11,803 nucleotides of DNA, from contig JAAYND010000154.1 in the NCBI GenBank assembly GCA_012521035.1, positions 1 to 11,803 of the forward strand, given 5' to 3'. Positions 1 to 5,380 of the stretch are shown piece by piece. The notes under the pieces are model-generated. The model did no database searches. It was not told the DNA's origin and was given only the letters and a program-made list of their open reading frames with translations. Within the stretch, counting starts at the first letter, position 1. Each line of letters starts with the position of its first letter. This DNA is from Methanomicrobiales archaeon (GTDB lineage: Archaea; Halobacteriota; Methanomicrobia; Methanomicrobiales; Methanoculleaceae). The position numbers and the translations under genes are program-made.

Positions 1-5
1 CCCAT

Positions 6-171
6 GCGATATCTCCCACGGTCCGGTGGGTGGGATGATACCGGCGAAATGCACAATCCGGGCCGGCATCCCAGGCAGGCCTTTCCGGGGATACCTCTAC
101 GGTCCGGCGTATGGGATGATGCCGGCGAAGGGCGGAACCAGGGCCGGCATTCCGGGCCGGCCTTCCTCGTG
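6..171. repeat. Tandem pair of about 81-bp hairpin-bearing repeats
   Basis: Two direct copies lie 81 bp apart without gaps (compare 18-84 with 99-165) and are roughly 80% identical by eye. Each begins near a GATATC/GATACC-like block, contains ACGGTCCGG, then TGGGATGAT, then a stem-loop. In copy 1 the arms are 37-45 and 62-70 (one A/C mismatch); in copy 2 they are 118-126 and 143-151 (one G/T wobble). Both loops are 16 nt and begin GAA. In copy 1 an alternative pairing of 31-37 with 67-73 extends the hairpin. The open frames across this stretch are not convincing as protein, so I read it as a non-coding repeat. Whether it acts as RNA or only as DNA cannot be told from the window. Confidence 0.75.
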
Positions 172-184
172 CTTGCGCCCTTGC

Positions 185-335
185 TGGGGATATCACGACT
201 ACTGCCCCCTTCCTGTGGGGGTGGGGGAGAGAGGAGAGCAGTGCATGACGAGATGCCGGCGAAGTGCACACTCGGGGCCGGCATCCCCCGGCCGGCCCCC
301 CGTGCGACATCCCCCACGTCCTCGGACCGGCCAGA
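185..335. repeat. Third, diverged hairpin repeat copy and partial fourth copy
   Basis: A third copy starts near 185 with a GGGGATATC block like the start of copy 2, but about 53 bp of extra sequence precede its stem-loop. That extra DNA includes a small CCCCC/GGGGG hairpin (205-209 with 217-221). The main stem is a perfect 9 bp (252-260 with 277-285), again with a 16-nt loop beginning GAA, and a CCGGCCGGCC block follows. From about 301 to 330 the unit start (GCGACATCCCCCACG, then TCGGACCGG) recurs without a hairpin, so a truncated fourth copy ends just before the promoter of the next gene. Confidence 0.6.
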
Positions 336-360
336 GAGTGCAGGAACCGGATCAACATGG

Positions 361-369
361 TTTATAGTA
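361..369 (+). promoter_or_regulatory. TATA box for the gene at 391
   Basis: TTTATAGTA is centred about 27 bp upstream of the ATG at 391. That is the usual archaeal distance from TATA box to transcription start, so the mRNA probably starts at or within a few bases of the start codon (leaderless). No Shine-Dalgarno sequence is visible, which agrees. Confidence 0.6.
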
Positions 370-390
370 ATCGCGCCCTAATCGTTAGAT

Positions 391-1569
391 ATGGCAGGCG
401 GCTTTATTCCGGAGATTGTCGTCTCGGATCGTCTCGACAAAGCAAAAGTGGAGATCTTCTCTTTCATCGAGACCAATGCCGAAGCCATCGATGAAAATTT
501 CCCCTCATTCTTCGGGAGAATTGCCACAATCCTTGAACGCACAGATGTCCCGATTCCCGATCAGGTGCACGATGAGTTTATCGATGCAGTTGTATATCAT
601 GTCTTTAATGTCAGCAGGCGGGCCAGCGATCCACGTTTCGTCAGCCGTGTCTGCGACGTCGCTATCGGATTAAAGCGGAATAAAGAACGGAGAGCAAGCG
701 TTCACCTTGCCGCTGCTGTCAAACTGATGAAGATCGGGATGCCGATTGCAGCGGCGGCCTACCTCAAGCCCTACTGGAAGCGTGACGCCGCTGTGGGGTG
801 CTGGTATGCCCACTGTTATTACACCCTCTATAAGGAGGGGTCGGCCGAACCCGGTTATTCGGCTGCGGAGCGGTGGAACTACCTGAAGTCCGCGCGCCAG
901 TATATGGACGAACTCGGGCAGCTGCGACCCGGCCTGCAACGGCTGGTCAGGGGCGAGATCGAGGGGGACACCTGGCTGGTCGAGCCCTTCTGGGTCATGA
1001 TCTTCCTTGCAACCGAGTGGATCCCCGATAATCGCTGGTTCCTGCAGATCGGGATATCGAGGGCAAAGCAGGATAAAAATGATGTGGCGCTGGTGAAGAT
1101 GCTCCAGATCGCCCTTATCCGGTTCTCCGAGGATATATCCTTCTACCGTGAGGCATACCACCTCAAGTTCGAGCAGGGCGACCTCGGCGATGCCCTGAAT
1201 TTCATCCATGACATGATCGAGAAGTTTCCCGACGACCTTGAACCCATCTACTACGGTCTGAGGACAGCGCTCTACCTCCCGCGTGATGCTGAGTACAACG
1301 AGTTCCGGAGGCTTGCCGAAGAGGTGAAGATGCCCGGACATGTCCTGCATCTCACCGATTACGTCTACGCTGTTCTCCGGAGAAGGCAGAGGCAGGCGGA
1401 ACTCTCTCTTGATGAGTTCCAGAAGAAGTACCCCTCGATGAACTACTACTCTGACCTGCTCAGGTTTGTCACCGCCGACGTCTCCGCCCGCCCCGATGGT
1501 TTCAACCGGGTTATATTCAATTCTGTTGACCACTTCTGCAAGAGGATGCTCAAGATCGGGGAGCCTTAG
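391..1569 (+). CDS. Hypothetical helical (TPR-like) repeat protein
   Basis: This 392-residue protein is not one I recognise. It appears soluble: no signal peptide or clear membrane segment is seen. It is rich in charged amphipathic helices throughout. The region from about residue 95 to 330 has alternating short helices with conserved-looking aromatic and small residues (for example AAAAYLKPYW, then YREAYHLKFEQGDLGDALNF), which resembles TPR/SEL1-type superhelical repeats, but no clean repeat register could be fixed. The middle carries a tryptophan-rich patch (DTWLVEPFWVMIF and EWIPDNRWF, about 198-222). The start ATG sits 27 bp from a TATA box. The next gene starts 55 bp downstream on the same strand. 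A scaffold or protein-interaction role is possible but is only a guess. Confidence 0.75.
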   Translation: MAGGFIPEIVVSDRLDKAKVEIFSFIETNAEAIDENFPSFFGRIATILERTDVPIPDQVHDEFIDAVVYHVFNVSRRASDPRFVSRVCDVAIGLKRNKERRASVHLAAAVKLMKIGMPIAAAAYLKPYWKRDAAVGCWYAHCYYTLYKEGSAEPGYSAAERWNYLKSARQYMDELGQLRPGLQRLVRGEIEGDTWLVEPFWVMIFLATEWIPDNRWFLQIGISRAKQDKNDVALVKMLQIALIRFSEDISFYREAYHLKFEQGDLGDALNFIHDMIEKFPDDLEPIYYGLRTALYLPRDAEYNEFRRLAEEVKMPGHVLHLTDYVYAVLRRRQRQAELSLDEFQKKYPSMNYYSDLLRFVTADVSARPDGFNRVIFNSVDHFCKRMLKIGEP

Positions 1570-1624
1570 AGATCCCCCCTGCCCCGTGCCAAACGCTGAT
1601 GAGACCTCACGCCCAGATATCAGT

Positions 1625-2557
1625 ATGGCATACCGCTACCTCTTCGGCCCGGTCTGTTCCCGGCGCCTGGGCACGTCGCTCGGGATCGATCTGGTGCCGC
1701 TGAAGACCTGCACCTTAAACTGCGTCTACTGCGAGTGCGGACGGACGACCACCCTCACCGGTGAGCGGCGCGAGTACGTCCCGACTGATCAGGTCATAGC
1801 GGAGGTTGATGAGTATCTCGCAAAGAACCCGGACCTCGACTACGTCACGTTTGCCGGCTCCGGAGAACCGACGCTCCACTCCGGGATCGGCGAGATTATA
1901 TCATTCATCAAGGACCGGTATCCGCACTACCGTATTGCGGTGCTGACCAACGGCACGCTCTTCACCGATCCGGCTGTCAGGGCCGCTCTCATGCGGGCGG
2001 ATCTTGTCATACCATCGCTCGACGCGGTCTCCGAAGAGGCCTTCAGGAAGATCAACCGGCCCTGCCCCGGCATCACCGCCGGCGATGTACTTGAAGGGCT
2101 CAGAACCTTTGCAGAGGAGTTTACGGGCGAGCTCTGGCTTGAGGTCTTCATCGTCCGGGACTTAAACGATACGGAGGAGGAGATCCTCCTCCTGAAGGAC
2201 GCCATCGCCTCCATCAACCCGGATCATATCCAGATAAACACCCTCGACCGGCCCGGCGCCGAGATCTGGGTTCGGCCAGCGTTGCCCCTCGCTCTTGAAC
2301 GGATCGCATCGATACTCGGTGGGAGCACGGAGGTGATCGGTGCGGTCCGTGCCGGGCAGGCTATACCGCAAAAAGCTGAAGAAGTCATCGATCTCCTCCT
2401 CGCGACGATCCGGCGCAGGCCGTGCACGCTCGATGACCTCACCGCCATCCTTGGCCTCCGGCCGGCTGAGGTCACAAAATGCCTGAGGATCCTTGAGGCA
2501 GAGGGCCAGATCGAACCGATCCGCGAAGAGAGGGGAGTCTTCTACCGGACGGTGTGA
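1625..2557 (+). CDS. Radical SAM protein, Taw1/COG0731-like, with C-terminal winged helix
   Basis: The protein has 310 residues from the ATG at 1625. A longer frame upstream runs through the end of the previous gene and is not protein-like, whereas MAYRYLFGPVCSRRLG is a typical start for this family. The radical SAM signature C-x3-C-x2-C is at Cys29, Cys33 and Cys36 and should bind the [4Fe-4S] cluster that cleaves SAM. GSGEPTLH at about 78-85 is the SAM-binding GE-type motif. The rest of the first 240 residues fit a radical SAM barrel. The last 55 or so residues (from VIDLLLATIRRRPCTL) look like a winged helix-turn-helix. COG0731 contains the wyosine synthase Taw1, but this is probably a paralogue: I see no extra cysteine set for Taw1's second cluster and it has the added DNA-binding-like domain. 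Substrate unknown. It lies 67 bp upstream of hypD. Confidence 0.85.
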   Translation: MAYRYLFGPVCSRRLGTSLGIDLVPLKTCTLNCVYCECGRTTTLTGERREYVPTDQVIAEVDEYLAKNPDLDYVTFAGSGEPTLHSGIGEIISFIKDRYPHYRIAVLTNGTLFTDPAVRAALMRADLVIPSLDAVSEEAFRKINRPCPGITAGDVLEGLRTFAEEFTGELWLEVFIVRDLNDTEEEILLLKDAIASINPDHIQINTLDRPGAEIWVRPALPLALERIASILGGSTEVIGAVRAGQAIPQKAEEVIDLLLATIRRRPCTLDDLTAILGLRPAEVTKCLRILEAEGQIEPIREERGVFYRTV

Positions 2558-2586
2558 ACCTGGCCGGCAGGGTTATCCACCGTCAC

Positions 2587-2600
2587 TAATATGCCTTATC
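2587..2600 (+). promoter_or_regulatory. Possible hypD promoter
   Basis: The 67-bp gap before hypD holds two weak TATA-like stretches, TAATATG (2587-2593) and CTTATC (2595-2600). The second is about 27 bp from the hypD ATG and would give a leaderless transcript; the first would give a leader of about 10 nt. Neither is strong, and readthrough from the radical SAM gene is equally possible. Confidence 0.3.
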
Positions 2601-2624
2601 GGCGAGAGATACGTATGAGAATCT

Positions 2625-3656
2625 ATGGCGGTCGGTAAGGAAATCCTCGATACACTCCACTCTCTTGTAGACCGGGAGATCACGCTCATGCATATCTGCG
2701 GCACCCACGAGGCGGCGATAGCACGCGCCGGGCTCCGGAGCGTTCTCCCCCCGGACCTCAAGATCGTGATGGGACCGGGCTGCCCGGTCTGCATAACGCC
2801 GCAGGGCGAGATCGATGCCGCGCTGGATCTTGTGGACAGGGGTTGCATCATCGCCACCTACGGCGACCTGCTCCGGGTTCCTGGGTCGAGGGGGTCGCTT
2901 GAGACGAGCGGCGGTGATGTCCGCGTGGTGCAGGGTGTTCACAAGGCCGTGGAGATCGCGAAGAACGAACCCGACCGCGACGTCGCTTTCATATCGGTCG
3001 GGTTTGAGACGACCGCGCCGACCGTCGCCGCCACCATCCTCGCAGACCCGCCGGAGAACTTCTCCATCCTCTCGTGTCACCGGCTCGTCCCGCCGGCGAT
3101 GGCCTGGCTCCTCGATCAGGGGGAGGCATCGATCCAGGGGTTCCTCCTCCCCGGGCATGTCTGCGTGGTGACGGGCTACGAGGAGTATGAGCGGTTCCCT
3201 GTCCCGCAGGTCGTCGCGGGGTTTGAGCCTGAAGATATCCTCCTCGGTCTTGTTATGGCGGTGCAGCAGATCCGCGAGGGCACGCACCGGGTGGACAACG
3301 CCTACCCACGCGCGGTCACACGGGAGGGGAACCTCAAGGCAAAGCGCCTCATGTATGAGGTCTTTGAACCCGTCGATCTCGAGTGGCGTGGGTTCCCTGT
3401 TATACCGCAGTCAGGTCTCCGCCTGAAGCCGGAGTTTGCCGGCTATGATGCGCAGAAGAAGTACGATCTTGAGATCCGGCACGTGGATAAACACTCCGCC
3501 TGCATATGCGACAAAGTGCTTCGCGGCGTCGCCCGGCCATCAGACTGCCGGCTCTTCGGGAAGGCATGCACCCCCCGCACGCCGGTCGGCCCCTGCATGG
3601 TCAGTCACGAAGGAGCGTGCAAGATATGGCACCTCTATGAGTCGAAGAGGGCGTGA
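2625..3656 (+). CDS. hypD: Hydrogenase maturation factor HypD
   Basis: HypD (343 residues) is the iron-sulfur protein that, with HypC, assembles the Fe(CN)2CO group of the NiFe hydrogenase active site in the cytoplasm. Family motifs are all present in order: CGTHE (Cys25), GPGCPVC (Cys53, Cys56), YGDLLRVPG (79-87), GFETTAP (126-132) and FLLPGHVC (173-180). A C-terminal cysteine-rich part follows (Cys293, 295, 308, 315, 324, 332), which supplies the [4Fe-4S] ligands. Cys25, Cys53 and Cys56 correspond to the essential cysteines of the E. coli protein. Length is slightly below E. coli HypD (about 373), as usual in archaea. The ATG at 2625 fits the family start; the ATG at 2615 is out of frame. 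No other hyp gene is in view. The gene would serve the F420-reducing and other NiFe hydrogenases of the cell, which are not encoded here. Confidence 0.96.
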   Translation: MAVGKEILDTLHSLVDREITLMHICGTHEAAIARAGLRSVLPPDLKIVMGPGCPVCITPQGEIDAALDLVDRGCIIATYGDLLRVPGSRGSLETSGGDVRVVQGVHKAVEIAKNEPDRDVAFISVGFETTAPTVAATILADPPENFSILSCHRLVPPAMAWLLDQGEASIQGFLLPGHVCVVTGYEEYERFPVPQVVAGFEPEDILLGLVMAVQQIREGTHRVDNAYPRAVTREGNLKAKRLMYEVFEPVDLEWRGFPVIPQSGLRLKPEFAGYDAQKKYDLEIRHVDKHSACICDKVLRGVARPSDCRLFGKACTPRTPVGPCMVSHEGACKIWHLYESKRA

Positions 3657-3675
3657 AGAACTCCCTCCGCTGGCC

Positions 3676-3683
3676 TTTTATAC
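3676..3683 (+). promoter_or_regulatory. TATA box of the tRNA-Arg gene
   Basis: TTTTATAC, centred near 3680, lies about 28 bp before the first base of the tRNA, at the correct distance to set transcription start at or just before the mature 5' end. It falls 20 bp after the hypD stop, so the tRNA has its own promoter. Confidence 0.6.
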
Positions 3684-3707
3684 CATACAGGACAACATAA
3701 TATGGCA

Positions 3708-3779
3708 GTCCCGGTAGGGTAGAGGATATCCTGAAAGCCTCCGGAGCTTTCGACCCGGGTTCAAATCCCGGCCGGGGCG
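3708..3779 (+). tRNA. tRNA-Arg, anticodon CCG
   Basis: A 72-nt cloverleaf folds by hand. The 7-bp acceptor stem is GTCCCGG with CCGGGGC (one T-G pair). The 17-nt D region keeps A14, G15, G18, G19 and A21. The anticodon stem is AAAGC/GCTTT with the 7-nt loop CTCCGGA, putting anticodon CCG at 3741-3743 after U33. The variable loop has 4 nt. The T arm is CCGGG-TTCAAAT-CCCGG, and the discriminator is G. CCA is not encoded and no intron is seen. The G15-C48 Levitt pair is possible. The D stem is weak (G-T at 10-25 and T-T at 13-22). It reads CGG, a codon used often in the neighbouring genes. Confidence 0.93.
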
Positions 3780-3785
3780 TTATCT

Positions 3786-3807
3786 GTTTTCATAAAAACG
3801 CTATTTT
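3786..3807 (+). terminator. T-rich terminator after the tRNA
   Basis: Two TTTT runs (3787-3790 and 3804-3807) follow the tRNA within 30 bp, and a short GTTTT/AAAAC inverted repeat spans 3786-3799. Archaeal RNA polymerase stops at oligo-T stretches, so this probably ends the tRNA transcript. Confidence 0.45.
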
Positions 3808-3918
3808 CATGCTGATCTTTGGGCGGTACTGTCACCTGTCATCCCCGAACATGAGATCTCTCCCTGTATTCGATCAATCAATCACCCGGACCAGGAGAGG
3901 TGACGACAACAACCTTTC

Positions 3919-3939
3919 AAAAAATAGACCAGAGAGGTC
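3919..3939 (-). terminator. Hairpin plus T6 on the fdh strand
   Basis: Read on the minus strand, GACC-TCTCT-GGTC forms a 4-bp hairpin followed after two bases by TTTTTT. This resembles an intrinsic terminator and lies about 200 bp past the fdhB stop. It would end transcripts that escape the hairpins nearer fdhB. Confidence 0.4.
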
Positions 3940-3992
3940 GCGGGAAGAATAGTATCCCGCCTATCCAGCTTCTCCTGCGTCCCGGCGGACAC

Positions 3993-4018
3993 ACCGGGGT
4001 TTTTCCCGAAAACCCGGT
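3993..4018. repeat. Strong imperfect inverted repeat
   Basis: ACCGGG(G)TTTT pairs with AAAACCCGGT, giving about 10 bp interrupted by one bulged G, with a short C-rich loop. It is the most stable hairpin of the intergenic region and could form in RNA from either strand. A terminator or a processing site in the fdhAB 3' untranslated region is plausible. Confidence 0.5.
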
Positions 4019-4083
4019 ATGCACTTCGATGGTATTGTCCACATATCCTCCCGTTCCGGCAGGACGCAAAGCCAGCAGATCTA

Positions 4084-4134
4084 CCTCTTCCCTCGCACCA
4101 CGAAGAGGGGGTTTGAAGGCCCCTCCCCGGGGAG
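4084..4134 (-). terminator. Paired inverted repeats just after fdhB
   Basis: Two inverted repeats lie within 60 bp after the fdhB stop codon: the perfect 12-nt palindrome CTCCCCGGGGAG (4123-4134) and CCTCTTC-N11-GAAGAGG (4084-4108). No long T run follows directly, so they may stabilise the 3' end of the mRNA rather than terminate by themselves. Confidence 0.35.
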
Positions 4135-4140
4135 AGAGCC

Positions 4141-5379
4141 TTACTTGAAGACGTTGTATATCTGGTCTTCGCCGGTCTTGAAGAGGCGTTCCCGCTCCGC
4201 CTGCTCCTCAACGAGCGCAAGCACCGGAAGCTCCATGTCCACACCCGGGACGTGGCCGAACATCTTCTCCATGCCCACCTGCAGGGAGTGCATGTAGAGT
4301 GAGTTCGCGATCTCCATCGGGCAGTTCTCCTCGCACTGGCCGCAGTTGACACAGGAGTCCGCGACGTGAGCGTAGCGGATCAGGTGGAACATGAACGGCA
4401 CGGGGAGCACACCCGGCGGCACCAGGTAGGGCTTCTTCGTGCTGCACTCGACGCAGTAGCAGATCGGGCAGTTCTCGATACAGGCGTAGCACTTGACACA
4501 CCGGGACGAGTCCTCCATGATCTTCTGGAGACGCTCTTTCCCTTCGCCGAGGGCCTCGAAGTCGCGTGCGCGCCACTTGTTGCCGAGCTTCAGCATGGCG
4601 CCCTCGACCTTACCGCGGATCTCGATACCCTTCGGGTTCGCAGCCCCGGTGGCGATTGCGCCGGCCGCTACGGCCTTGCTCAGGAGGTCCGCACCCTTGT
4701 CGGAGCAGACTTCGACGAACGTGGCCTTCCCGGCCTTGTCACCGATGACACCCCAGTTCCCGCAGGCGAGGTCCGCCTGGCGCGGGATCTTCATGAGGCA
4801 CCGGCGGCAGTTCGTCCGGCGGCCATACCCGGCATCCTCGAGGTCATCCATCGAGATGCCCTTGTGCTGGCCATCCTTCGTCACGATGATGAACTGACCC
4901 TTGTCGATCTCTTCCTTGACAACATCGTCAGGGTCGACCTCGAACTTCTCGCGGATCATCTTCCGCGCGGTCACGGGGCTCACCGTACCGCCGCAGTTGA
5001 CGCCGATCATCAGGATGTTATCCATGTTGATCTGGTTGCGCTTCCCGAGCTCGTATATACCCATAGCGTCGCAACCCTTCACGGTCACGGCGAGGCGCAT
5101 ATCCTCAGCACCATCGAGGTACTTCTTGATCAGCTTCGCAAGCAGGAGCGTCCCACAGTGGAGCGAGCCTGCTGTCTCTGCAATCTCGGCCGGGTCGGTG
5201 ATCAGCGTCGGAACGGCGTCGTAGACGTCAACACCTTTCTTGACCGCCAGAACACCATCGACGATGTCATTCTCCAGGGCAAACTTGAGGAGCCCGGTCA
5301 CTGCACCGCCGCACTCCGCCACCTTGGCGATATCGGCGTTCGTCGTCCAGGCGTATACCATATCTCCCTTGGCTACCAT
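4141..5379 (-). CDS. fdhB: F420-dependent formate dehydrogenase beta subunit FdhB
   Basis: FdhB (412 residues) belongs to the FrhB/FdhB family: flavoproteins that pass electrons from formate to coenzyme F420, or within the Hdr-linked electron-bifurcating complex. The first 240 residues carry the FrhB-type N- and C-terminal domains, with GGAVTGLLKFAL (24-35) and the cysteine set Cys191, Cys194, Cys206 in NCRRCLMKIPRQADLACGNWG. The last third holds two ferredoxin-type motifs: Cys294-x2-Cys297-x2-Cys300-x3-Cys304 and Cys343-x2-Cys346-x2-Cys349-x3-Cys353. Three further cysteines (307, 309, 312) follow the first. I chose the ATG at 5379 (MVAKGDMVYAW): it begins one base after the fdhA stop, while the longer frame to 5418 would overlap fdhA and adds an arginine-rich, unrelated stretch. 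Co-translation with fdhA is likely. Confidence 0.95.
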   Translation of the reverse strand: MVAKGDMVYAWTTNADIAKVAECGGAVTGLLKFALENDIVDGVLAVKKGVDVYDAVPTLITDPAEIAETAGSLHCGTLLLAKLIKKYLDGAEDMRLAVTVKGCDAMGIYELGKRNQINMDNILMIGVNCGGTVSPVTARKMIREKFEVDPDDVVKEEIDKGQFIIVTKDGQHKGISMDDLEDAGYGRRTNCRRCLMKIPRQADLACGNWGVIGDKAGKATFVEVCSDKGADLLSKAVAAGAIATGAANPKGIEIRGKVEGAMLKLGNKWRARDFEALGEGKERLQKIMEDSSRCVKCYACIENCPICYCVECSTKKPYLVPPGVLPVPFMFHLIRYAHVADSCVNCGQCEENCPMEIANSLYMHSLQVGMEKMFGHVPGVDMELPVLALVEEQAERERLFKTGEDQIYNVFK

Positions 5380-5380
5380 C

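Larger units (their letters stand above)
3780..4140. other. Hairpin-rich convergent intergenic region
   Basis: About 360 bp separate the tRNA from the convergent fdhB stop, and I see no credible gene here. The open frames on both strands lack family resemblance and ribosome sites. The region holds inverted repeats at 3927-3939, 3993-4018, 4084-4108 and 4123-4134, and T runs on both strands. It most likely serves as a two-way terminator zone; a small RNA cannot be excluded. Confidence 0.55.

Noticed and set aside
1..335. The repeats as a CRISPR array
   Set aside because: The repeats are too long and diverged, the spacing is uneven, there are no unique spacers of constant length, and no cas gene is present.
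4..381. Open frames of 76-125 codons across the repeat region
   Set aside because: They run through the tandem repeat and hairpins, encode low-complexity Gly/Arg/Pro-rich sequence in several frames at once, and resemble no protein family.
670..1533. A 287-codon open frame opposite the helical protein gene
   Set aside because: It is antisense to a better gene that has a promoter and natural composition. Long antisense frames are expected in high-G+C coding DNA.
1466..1624. An N-terminal extension of the radical SAM protein
   Set aside because: It overlaps the end of the previous gene in another frame, is rich in Pro and Ser, and does not resemble the family. The ATG at 1625 fits family starts.
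3708..3779. The tRNA as an integration site of a mobile element
   Set aside because: I found no second copy of its 3' end in the window and no integrase or phage gene nearby.
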